Positions 36,916 to 43,039 of a stretch of DNA of 43,039 nucleotides are shown here, in pieces. This DNA comes from Roseofilum halophilum BLCC-M91 (GTDB lineage Bacteria > Cyanobacteriota > Cyanobacteriia > Cyanobacteriales > Desertifilaceae), in assembly GCF_030068445.1 (NCBI RefSeq), contig NZ_JAQPOK010000039.1, positions 1 to 43,039 on the forward strand. The letters are read 5' to 3'. The position numbers and the translations under genes were made by a program. The notes under the pieces were generated by a model that saw only the letters and a list, made by a program, of their open reading frames with translations, was not told the origin of the DNA and did no database searches. Each line of letters begins with the position of its first letter. Within the stretch, counting starts at the first letter, position 1.

Positions 36916-37872
36916 ATGAAAACCCCCCAAAAACCTACCGATCCCGTTCGTGCTTATCTTCGCGAAATTGGCCGCGTTCCTCTACTTACTCACGAGGAGG
37001 AAATTACCTTGGGTAAGCAAGTGAAGCGTTTAACCGATCTTCAGGAAACCAAAAATGCTTTAGCCAAGGACACCGATTGCGAACCGAGTTTAGAGCAATG
37101 GGCTAAAGCGGCTGATGTTTCTGTGAATCAATTGAAGGCGGCGATCGCCCAAGGAGAGAGAGCCAAGCGGAAAATGGTAGAGGCGAATCTGCGTCTAGTG
37201 GTTTCAGTGGCCAAGAAGTATATTAAGCGTAATGTAGACTTGTTGGACTTGATCCAAGAGGGAACCATTGGAATGCAACGGGGGGTAGAAAAGTTTGACC
37301 CCACCAAGGGATATCGCTTCTCCACTTATGCGTATTGGTGGATTCGTCAAGCAATTACACGGGCGATCGCCGAAAAAGGACGCACCATCCGCTTACCGAT
37401 TCACATTACCGAAAAACTCAATAAGATTAAGAAAGCTCAACGGCAGTTGTCCCAAACCTTGGGGCGATCGGCAACTATTAATGAGTTAGCCGAAGAGTTG
37501 GATCTAACGCCCAAACAAGTGCGGGAATATTTAGAGCGCTCTCGCCTTCCGTTATCCCTAGATTTGCGCGTGGGAGATAACCAGGATACAGAATTGGGAG
37601 AGCTTTTGGAAGATACTGGGCCATCTCCAGAGGATTTCACGATGAATACTTCTCTGCGAGCTGAATTAGAGCAAATGATGGCTGATTTAACGCCCCAACA
37701 ACAGCAAGTTTTATCTTTGCGGTTTGGGTTAGAAACAGGTCAATCTATGACCTTAGCTAAAATCGGCGATCGGCTCAGTATCAGTCGTGAGCGTGTCCGT
37801 CAAATTGAACGGGAAGCTCTGGGTAAGTTACGCAAGCGCAAAGCGGATATGCGTGAGTACATCGCGAGTTAG
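36916..37872 (+). CDS. sigD: RNA polymerase sigma factor, group 2, SigD-like
   Basis: The 318-residue sigma-70 family protein starts [24 protein letters not shown] (region 1.2), then has the region 2 core [46 protein letters not shown] and [18 protein letters not shown] (2.3-2.4), region 3, and region 4 with [19 protein letters not shown] (4.2). It has no long region 1.1 extension, so it is a non-essential-type group 2 factor. The length equals that of SigD in Synechocystis, which responds to light/redox and stress. The D assignment is by length and shape and is tentative. A clear terminator follows. Confidence 0.85.
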   Translation: MKTPQKPTDPVRAYLREIGRVPLLTHEEEITLGKQVKRLTDLQETKNALAKDTDCEPSLEQWAKAADVSVNQLKAAIAQGERAKRKMVEANLRLVVSVAKKYIKRNVDLLDLIQEGTIGMQRGVEKFDPTKGYRFSTYAYWWIRQAITRAIAEKGRTIRLPIHITEKLNKIKKAQRQLSQTLGRSATINELAEELDLTPKQVREYLERSRLPLSLDLRVGDNQDTELGELLEDTGPSPEDFTMNTSLRAELEQMMADLTPQQQQVLSLRFGLETGQSMTLAKIGDRLSISRERVRQIEREALGKLRKRKADMREYIAS

Positions 37873-37927
37873 ATTCTCTAGCTGCTCTAGAGATCTATGG
37901 CCGCCTAATCCATTGATTCTCCCTCTC

Positions 37928-37960
37928 AACAAGCCTGTTACACTAGACAGGCTTGTTTTT
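37928..37960 (+). terminator. Rho-independent terminator after sigD-like gene
   Basis: AACAAGCCTGT (37928-37938), an 8-nt loop, ACAGGCTTGTT (37947-37957) and TTT following. The stem is perfect over 11 bp with a T-run. It lies about 55 nt after the sigma gene stop and could also serve the converging menB gene. Confidence 0.85.
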
Positions 37961-37976
37961 ATCTCTGTTCAATTCT

Positions 37977-38810
37977 CTACGGTAACCAGGGATATTGGCG
38001 GAAATTGGGCGGCCTTTTCTCTAAAAATGCCTGTTTGCCTTCCGCTCCTTCTTCGGTCATGTAATAGAGTAGGGTGGCATTGCCTGCCAGTTCTTGCAGG
38101 CCAGCTTGGCCGTCACAGTCTGCATTAAAGGCAGCTTTTAAGCAGCGAATGGCGATCGGGCTTTTTTGTAAAATTTCTTGGGCCCATTGAATGCCTTCTG
38201 CTTCTAGTTCTTCTACGGGAACCACATGATTGACTAAGCCCATGTCTAGGGCTTGTTGGGCGCTATACTGGCGACAGAGAAACCAGATTTCCCGCGCTTT
38301 TTTTTGACCGACAATGCGGGCTAAATAACTGGCTCCAAATCCGCCGTCAAAACTGCCGACTTTCGGCCCGGTTTGGCCAAAAATGGCATTATCGGCGGCT
38401 AGGGTGAGATCGCAGATTAGGTGTAAGACATGACCACCCCCGATCGCATATCCGGCGACTAAGGCAATCACCACCTTGGGCATCGACCGGATCAGCCGTT
38501 GTAAATCGAGAACATTCAGCCGAGGCACTCCCGCATCATCCACATATCCGGCTGTGCCCCTTACACTCTGGTCTCCACCGGAACAAAAGGCATATTTTCC
38601 ATCCGTATGGGGGCCAGCACCGGTAAACAGGACTACTCCGATTTGGGCATCTTCCCTTGCGTCGCAAAAGGCATCATAGAGTTCAAATACGGTTTTGGGA
38701 CGAAAAGCGTTGCGTTTATGGGGTCGATTAATGGTAATTTTGGCGATACCATCAGTTTTGTGATAGAGAATATCTTCGTAAGTTTTGACGCTTTCCCAGT
38801 TAACAGTCAT
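37977..38810 (-). CDS. menB: 1,4-Dihydroxy-2-naphthoyl-CoA synthase
   Basis: The enzyme cyclises o-succinylbenzoyl-CoA, a step in naphthoquinone (phylloquinone, for photosystem I, in cyanobacteria) synthesis. The 277 residues show the MenB pattern of the crotonase family: [28 protein letters not shown] (CoA/oxyanion site), [39 protein letters not shown] (active site), and the C-terminal [14 protein letters not shown] typical of MenB. No other men genes are adjacent. Confidence 0.97.
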   Translation of the reverse strand: MTVNWESVKTYEDILYHKTDGIAKITINRPHKRNAFRPKTVFELYDAFCDAREDAQIGVVLFTGAGPHTDGKYAFCSGGDQSVRGTAGYVDDAGVPRLNVLDLQRLIRSMPKVVIALVAGYAIGGGHVLHLICDLTLAADNAIFGQTGPKVGSFDGGFGASYLARIVGQKKAREIWFLCRQYSAQQALDMGLVNHVVPVEELEAEGIQWAQEILQKSPIAIRCLKAAFNADCDGQAGLQELAGNATLLYYMTEEGAEGKQAFLEKRPPNFRQYPWLP

Positions 38811-38875
38811 AAATGCGATCGTACCTTATATCAAGACTTAAGGATTTTACCCCATTCCCCCATCTCCCTATCCCC

Positions 38876-40303
38876 CTATCCCTCTATCCCCCCATCTCCC
38901 ATTTCTGGAGGATTAAGAAACTGCTCATCGCGATGGATACGAATTTGGTCTAAGCGCGGCCCTTCTGCTTTAATCACCGTCAACTCTAGATTTTCATAAT
39001 TGAGGACTTCCCCCACCTCTGGGATTTTTTGCAGTTGGGCAATTACAAATCCTCCCAGGGTTTGATAGTCATCATCGAGGGGTAAATCCAGATTCAGCAT
39101 ATCGTTGGCTTCTTCCATATCGAGTTGGGCTTGCACCAGATAGGTTTGTTCGTCAAGCTGTTGGATCAGGGGTTCTTGGCCGTTATCGGGTTCTTCCGTA
39201 TCGCCGATAATTTCGGCGACGATATCCTGAAGGGTAATTAATCCAGCCGTACCGCCAAACTCATCGACAACAATCACCATCGCTTGGTGCGATCGCTGCA
39301 TCAATCGCAATAATTCTAATACGGGAGTATTTTCTTGGACAAATCGCGCCGGTCTTACCCAGGAGGCGATCGCGGTTTCTGGGGACAAATCGCCCTTAGC
39401 CAAGGGGCCAGCCAATTGTTTAAAGTTAATAATTCCCCGAATATCATCAAGGGAATCAGCCATCACCGGATAGCGAGAATGGCCGGTTTTTGCTACTTCA
39501 TCGAGTAAATCCTGAAACGTGGCATCATAGGCAATTCCTTCAAGACTGGTGCGGGGAATCATTACATCTTCAGCCACCACTTCCCCAAATTCAAATACAT
39601 TTTTGAGTAGTTCCCGTTCAGAGGCCTGTAGACCCATGGATTCTGTGGAGGTACTAATAATCAGTTGCAGTTCTTCGGGGGTGACGCGGGTGTGCCAGGT
39701 TTGACCAGAGTAGCGAATGCCGACGGAAGTCAGGAGAAAGCGGGTAGAGTGGTTGAGTATCCAAATAAAGGGATTAAAAAAGCGGGCGATCGCCCAACTG
39801 GGAGGCCCTAACACCCTGGCTAATTTTTCTGAATACAGCAGGGCAAGGGATTTCGGGCATAATTCCCCTAAAACGATCTGTAAATAGGCAATCAGAATAA
39901 ACGCCAAGGGGATAGAGAGGGAATGGGTTAAAGTTTGGCGAATTGAAGGGGATAGGGGCGTATTCGAGATCGCCCCTTGCAAAATGGCTGCCATGGTATT
40001 TTCCCCAATCCAGCCTAGGGCTAAACTCGATAGGGTAATTCCCAATTGGGTGGTCGAAAGCAGGCGCTCTAAATTGGTGTGTAACTTTTGTACCGTTTGC
40101 GCCGGGACATCTCCCGTAGAGACCAATTGTTGAATCCGCGATCGCCTGACGGAGACAATGGAAAATTCAGCCGTAACGAAAAAGGCGTTAATCGCGATTA
40201 AGAGGAACACCCATAAGAGGCGAATGGAACTATCAGCAAGGGTTAATGCAACCAGATGAGGGGGTATTCCCATAACTAGAGTTAACAGAATCTCTGTGCC
40301 CAT
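38876..40303 (-). CDS. CorC/HlyC-family membrane protein (CNNM + CBS + CorC_HlyC domains)
   Basis: The 475-residue protein has an N-terminal CNNM/DUF21 membrane domain (about 28-215, four hydrophobic stretches, with FFVTAEFSIVSVRRSRI), two CBS motifs (about 230-350, DVMIPRTSLEGIAYD and VRPARFVQENTPVLELLRLM) and a C-terminal CorC_HlyC domain (about 365-455, NDMLNLDLPLDDDYQTLGGF). Such proteins handle Mg2+/Co2+ efflux or related ion roles; the older 'hemolysin' name is historical. The start ATG touches the stop codon (TAA) of the upstream gene, so the two are very likely translationally coupled. Confidence 0.92.
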   Translation of the reverse strand: MGTEILLTLVMGIPPHLVALTLADSSIRLLWVFLLIAINAFFVTAEFSIVSVRRSRIQQLVSTGDVPAQTVQKLHTNLERLLSTTQLGITLSSLALGWIGENTMAAILQGAISNTPLSPSIRQTLTHSLSIPLAFILIAYLQIVLGELCPKSLALLYSEKLARVLGPPSWAIARFFNPFIWILNHSTRFLLTSVGIRYSGQTWHTRVTPEELQLIISTSTESMGLQASERELLKNVFEFGEVVAEDVMIPRTSLEGIAYDATFQDLLDEVAKTGHSRYPVMADSLDDIRGIINFKQLAGPLAKGDLSPETAIASWVRPARFVQENTPVLELLRLMQRSHQAMVIVVDEFGGTAGLITLQDIVAEIIGDTEEPDNGQEPLIQQLDEQTYLVQAQLDMEEANDMLNLDLPLDDDYQTLGGFVIAQLQKIPEVGEVLNYENLELTVIKAEGPRLDQIRIHRDEQFLNPPEMGDGGIEG

Positions 40304-40990
40304 TTAGCGAACGACTGGAATACCAGAAACCTGAAGATTGAGCTGCTCATCAGGATAATCGGTGAGCTTCATCGACAAGTGTTGGGCATCCGCTAACAAA
40401 GCCACAGGTACGCTCACTTTACCGGAAAACTCTTCCTGATTGGGGGGAAGTTGGGAGGGTAAACCAGAGGTTGTCGCCATCAAAGAGCGGCCGCGATCGT
40501 CGGTAATATTCAACAGACTATAGAGAAAGCGCACCACTTGGGGACTATCATTGCGGATTGTGACATCGAGTTCCAAATTATCATTTTCTTGATGGGCAGC
40601 AAAGACCTCTAGGGTAACGCCTCGATCTTGAGCGGCGATCGGAAAACCGGGTAAGCTGATAGCCAGCTCCCTTGGCTCTACTTTCGCCTGCTTATAGGGT
40701 TCTGGAGTCGGTTGAAAACTCTGCTCTTGTGCCTCATTCGCCCCTTCACCCTCAATATAACTGTCCACCCGTTTTAAGATCTCCTCTTCCTTCAAAATCG
40801 GCACTGACGTTTTGCCCGTCGTTCCCGGTTGACGATTCACCATGGTGCTAGTGGGGCTAGAATCCGGTTGCGTAATCCCCTTGAGCGCTTCTCGACCTAT
40901 ATTAAACCCTAGTGCCGCACTAATAATCCCTGCACCAAACATCATCGACAGTAAAATTAACGTCAGCGCAACTGTAGAATTTAATCTCAT
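40304..40990 (-). CDS. Membrane-anchored protein of unknown function, immunoglobulin-like C-domain suspected
   Basis: The product is 228 residues. One N-terminal membrane helix (about 7-30, ALTLILLSMMFGAGIISAALGF) and a low-complexity linker (about 40-95, Pro/Glu/Gln-rich) precede a domain (about 105-228) with alternating strands (VTLEVFAAHQENDNLELDVTIRNDSPQVVRF) that reads like DUF4352-type or other immunoglobulin-like domains. The stop is immediately followed by the start of the CorC-family gene, so a common operon and possible co-function are implied. No exact family is recognised. Confidence 0.75.
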   Translation of the reverse strand: MRLNSTVALTLILLSMMFGAGIISAALGFNIGREALKGITQPDSSPTSTMVNRQPGTTGKTSVPILKEEEILKRVDSYIEGEGANEAQEQSFQPTPEPYKQAKVEPRELAISLPGFPIAAQDRGVTLEVFAAHQENDNLELDVTIRNDSPQVVRFLYSLLNITDDRGRSLMATTSGLPSQLPPNQEEFSGKVSVPVALLADAQHLSMKLTDYPDEQLNLQVSGIPVVR

Positions 40991-41221
40991 TTTTGTCTAC
41001 CTAGGTTGTTCTCTGTTTTAATCTCTTCAGTCAAGATACCCATCATCCGATTAGTGTACGCTAACTTGGGTGAAGTGACACGGAATTTACCCATTCCCCA
41101 CCCCCTATCTATTCCCCATTGCCTATTGCCTCCCCCCTTGTGTTAAGATAATCCATAGGATTGAGATTGACACAAGATAATCGTTCACTCCCTAAGTTTA
41201 CTCTGAGTCTATCAATCTCTA

Positions 41222-41294
41222 GCGCCCTTGGCCGATTGGGGAGGCAGCGAACTCATAATTCGCCTTCAGACTGGTTCGATTCCAGTAGGGCGCA
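41222..41294 (+). tRNA. tRNA with CAT anticodon, probably tRNA-Ile2 (lysidine-modified)
   Basis: The 73-nt cloverleaf has acceptor GCGCCCT/AGGGCGC, D-arm GCC/GGC, anticodon arm GCGAA-CTCATAA-TTCGC, and T-arm ACTGG-TTCGATT-CCAGT. CCA is not encoded. The body TGGCCGATTGG...AACTCATAATT resembles chloroplast trnI-CAU more than elongator Met tRNA, so an AUA-reading Ile tRNA modified by TilS is likely. Met is the alternative. A TTGACA box at 41167-41172 may be its -35 element. Confidence 0.9.
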
Positions 41295-41296
41295 GT

Positions 41297-41340
41297 GAAA
41301 CCCGACTCAAACTCTTGCTGAGTTAAGGTCGGGTTTCTTT
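41297..41340 (+). terminator. Terminator after tRNA(CAT)
   Basis: GAAACCCGAC (41297-41306) and GTCGGGTTTC (41328-41337) form a perfect 10-bp stem over a 21-nt loop that can itself pair (CTCA/TGAG), and TTT follows. Confidence 0.75.
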
Positions 41341-41386
41341 GTTGATTCACCATATATCTCCTAGAAAATGGCTGCACCTTGAGAGC

Positions 41387-41902
41387 TTAGAAGAGCTGAG
41401 GTTCGGGGGCAGGAGGCGGTGGAGGAGCAGGAGGTAAGGGAGCAGCCGGAGGACGAGAAAAGGGCACAAACGGAGTAGGCGCAGGGGGAATCGGATTGGG
41501 TTCTACGGATGCACTCGGAGAAACCACCAAGTTTTGATCGAAGGGGTTATACAAGTCTTCGGTACGAACAATAGGCGTGCTGGTATTTTGAACGTCGGTA
41601 ATGTTTTTGTAGAGGATATGAACCAGTTGGGCGCTCCGCCGAGTGTTATGCTCGGAAAATCGGGGCAACCCTAAAAAGTTTTGGATTTGACCGAAAAACG
41701 ATCGCTGATAAAAGTAGTCTCCACTATTGCTATAGTAGGCTGCATCAAAAAGTTCGGGAATCGATTGGTAAACTACGGCTTGATCGGGCAGTACCGGGTT
41801 GGGATCGGCACTAAACTGGGCATTGGCTTTAGGCGCTAGGGTTCCAACCCCTAGGGAAATTAGCAAACACAGGGAACTTAGAGTTTTGAGTCGAGTTAGC
41901 AT
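41387..41902 (-). CDS. Secreted Pro-rich protein of unknown function
   Basis: The product is 171 residues with a clear signal peptide (about 1-28: LKTLSSLCLLISLGVGTLAPKANA, probable cleavage after ANA). A soluble middle follows with Tyr/Phe-rich PELFDAAYYSNSGDYFYQRSFFGQIQNFLG. The C-terminus (about 130-171) is mostly Pro/Ala/Phe. No family is recognised; similar short exported proteins are widespread in cyanobacteria. The Pro-rich tail may span or bind the cell wall. It is divergent from pyrE. Confidence 0.75.
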   Translation of the reverse strand: MLTRLKTLSSLCLLISLGVGTLAPKANAQFSADPNPVLPDQAVVYQSIPELFDAAYYSNSGDYFYQRSFFGQIQNFLGLPRFSEHNTRRSAQLVHILYKNITDVQNTSTPIVRTEDLYNPFDQNLVVSPSASVEPNPIPPAPTPFVPFSRPPAAPLPPAPPPPPAPEPQLF

Positions 41903-42009
41903 GTTGACTACTCCTCACTATTTTTAGACCATCATAAACTAGGGAAGAAAGAATGGGGAATACTGTCTTCTGATAAAGTATGATCGCAGAGGAAAGAGGA
42001 AGGGCAGTT

Positions 42010-42585
42010 ATGGACGATTTTGCGCTACGCCAAGAGTTACTGGATCTATTTTGTCAATTGGCTTATCAAGAGGGAGATTTTTTGCTCTCTTCGGGCCAAA
42101 AAAGTTCTTACTATATCAACAGTAAACCGGTTACCCTCCACCCCCAGGGAGCGGTGGCTGTGGGTCAATTATTGTTAAGGCAGTTACCGGAAGAGGTACA
42201 AGCCGTAGCGGGTTTAACCTTGGGAGCTGATCCCATTGTTACAGCCGTTAGTGTGGTTTCTGCTTATGAAGAGCGCCCGATCTCGGCGTTAATTGTGCGT
42301 AAGGAAGCGAAAGGGCATGGAACCCAGGCTTATATTGAGGGGCCAACTTTACCCCAGGGTGCTAAAGTTGTGGTTTTAGAAGATGTGGTGACGACGGGAC
42401 AGTCGGCGATGAAAGCGGTGGAACGGTTGCGGGCTGTGGGGTACGAGGTGAACCAGGTGATGGCATTGGTCGATCGCCTCCAGGGAGGTGCAGAGTTTTA
42501 TCAGTCCATGGGTTTGAAGTTTGACGCTCTGTTTACGATTCAGGATGTACAACAGCGCTATCAACAGAGAGGCAATGGGCAATAG
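42010..42585 (+). CDS. pyrE: Orotate phosphoribosyltransferase
   Basis: The enzyme makes OMP from orotate and PRPP in pyrimidine synthesis, the pathway CarB also feeds. I chose the ATG at 42010, which has AGAGGAAGG just upstream (7-nt spacing), over the in-frame ATG at 41980; this gives 191 residues. Seen: DFLLSSGQKSSYYINSKPV substrate loop, RKEAKGHGTQAYIEG (catalytic flexible loop with K/H), and the PRPP motif VVVLEDVVTTGQSAMKAVE. The following hairpin at 42694-42720 may be its terminator, although it belongs to a mobile element. Confidence 0.95.
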   Translation: MDDFALRQELLDLFCQLAYQEGDFLLSSGQKSSYYINSKPVTLHPQGAVAVGQLLLRQLPEEVQAVAGLTLGADPIVTAVSVVSAYEERPISALIVRKEAKGHGTQAYIEGPTLPQGAKVVVLEDVVTTGQSAMKAVERLRAVGYEVNQVMALVDRLQGGAEFYQSMGLKFDALFTIQDVQQRYQQRGNGQ

Positions 42586-42631
42586 GGATGGGTTAAGATC
42601 GAGGCAAAATTCTGATTGGATGAGGTGTTTT

Positions 42632-42693
42632 ATGGTGCTAGTGACAACGACAGATAGTTTAGATGGATATCAGATTACCAGAAAATTGGGTTT
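42632..42693 (+). pseudogene. YbjQ/DUF74-like gene, 5' fragment cut by a TnpB-derived insert
   Basis: From ATG 42632 about 21 residues, MVLVTTTDSLDGYQITRKLGL, closely resemble the conserved N-terminus of YbjQ/UPF0145 heavy-metal-binding-type proteins (M-x-V/I-T-T-T-x-x-x-x-G-Y/K-x-I). The match then stops at the left hairpin of the element that starts about 42694. The rest of the gene is not visible after the element's right end (about 42905-43039), so either it was deleted or it lies beyond the window. Confidence 0.6.
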
Positions 42694-42905
42694 AAAGCCC
42701 CGCCCTTCCAGGGCGGCTTTTTCGGCTTTCCTGTGTTATGATAATACCATGAAAACCCTAAAGTTTAAGCTATACAAACCTAAACGAAATAAAATATAAA
42801 ATCAGTTGGGGCATCAACTGATTCGTTAGGCGATGTCAGACAGTCCCAGACTGCTATTGCTGTTTGAGCGGAGAATCCCCACGCCTTTAGGCTGGGGAGT
42901 ATTGT
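42694..42905 (+). mobile_element. Miniature TnpB (IS200/IS605-like) element
   Basis: The left end has a bulged hairpin: AAAGCC+GCCCT (42694-42706) against AGGGC+GGCTTT (42710-42720). It is followed by a tnpB start codon, a 17-codon frame, an internal hairpin AATCAGTTG/CAACTGATT (42800-42823), and the right-end hairpin CCCCA..GCC-TTTA-GGC-TGGGG (42877-42897) leading to GAGTATTGTAA. The total is about 210 bp, so almost all of tnpB is deleted. The left hairpin plus T-run may also terminate pyrE transcription. Exact boundaries are inferred. Confidence 0.75.
42749..42875 (+). pseudogene. tnpB: tnpB remnant: N-terminus and C-terminus only
   Basis: The frame from ATG 42749 reads MKTLKFKLYKPKRNKI and then a stop. 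This is the typical start of cyanobacterial TnpB proteins, and the following Leu-His-x-Gln-Ile part is missing. About 30 nt on, GDVRQSQTAIAV followed by TGA (in another frame, ending near 42867) resembles TnpB C-terminal tails. The middle, including all RuvC motifs, is gone. The gene is dead, but right-end structures of the guide-RNA type remain. Confidence 0.65.
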
Positions 42906-43039
42906 AAAGTTTAATTAAAAATATAGTTAAACAGAGTTATGTATAGTAAATTATAGTCACTGCATCGATCTGACTCGGCCAAAAAAGCAGGAGTCGGAAA
43001 GATAGCATAGATTGATTGAGATGTAAATGTGTTCAAGAC

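Noticed and set aside
41140-41200. Full promoter for tRNA(CAT)
   Set aside because: TTGACA is good, but no convincing -10 box lies 16-18 nt downstream, so I only mention it with the tRNA.
42521-42799. Single 92-residue protein from pyrE end to the tnpB start
   Set aside because: The frame joins the pyrE 3' end, a YbjQ-like start and a TnpB start by accident; it is better read as separate fragments.

Overview
The window looks like the chromosome of a cyanobacterium. The HIP1 octamer GCGATCGC recurs in and between genes across the window. Gene content also fits: MenB for phylloquinone, a short-form HisG, a 318-residue group 2 sigma factor, DUF2079 and CorC-type membrane proteins, an NfeD/SPFH pair, and a DnaB helicase split by inteins, one of them at the site of the well-known Synechocystis DnaB intein. 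I do not assign a genus.

Layout. 1-141: the 3' end of a TnpB (IS200/IS605/IS607-type) element. 191-1690: NfeD plus SPFH membrane-quality operon. 1691-2099: two miniature transposon-like elements that share a TA. 2100-6000: Fur-family regulator (probably Zur-like), HtpG, a small ferredoxin-like-fold protein and a secreted Cys-repeat protein. 6094-16396: dxs, a PD-(D/E)XK-like protein, hisG, a PlsY-like/PEP-synthase-like fusion, enolase, glyoxalase I and a DUF2079 protein. 16397-16747: a 39-bp tandem repeat. 16748-17647: a RarD-like transporter.

17887-26169 is a surface-glycan type cluster: three glycosyltransferases, a methyltransferase, two sulfotransferase-like proteins and an ABC exporter. 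The middle part (about 20.0-22.6 kb) is visibly AT-richer than its surroundings and looks acquired. The exporter carries a C-terminal segment resembling a histidine-kinase dimerisation helix pair with Tyr at the phospho-His position. The likely joint product is a sulfated, methylated polysaccharide, but that is inference.

26286-36326 is housekeeping: gloB, rplI, dnaB with two inteins, tRNA-Ala(TGC), trhO and carB. The first DnaB intein sits inside Walker A and has LAGLIDADG-type motifs plus helix-turn-helix-like insertions. The second has lost its endonuclease and carries in its place an in-frame copy of a palindromic repeat that also occurs just upstream of dnaB. 36671-43039: a small membrane peptide gene, a SigD-like sigma factor with a clear terminator, menB, a CorC-family protein with an anchored partner, tRNA(CAT) (probably Ile2), a Pro-rich secreted protein and pyrE. 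At the end, a YbjQ-like gene is cut off by a miniature TnpB-derived element.

The most unusual observations are the repeat-colonised mini-intein, the dual interruption of DnaB, the ABC exporter with a His-to-Tyr kinase-like tail, the PlsY/PPDK-like fusion with eroded PlsY motifs, and the tandem TA-sharing miniature elements. Nothing was searched against databases; family calls rest on recognisable motifs.
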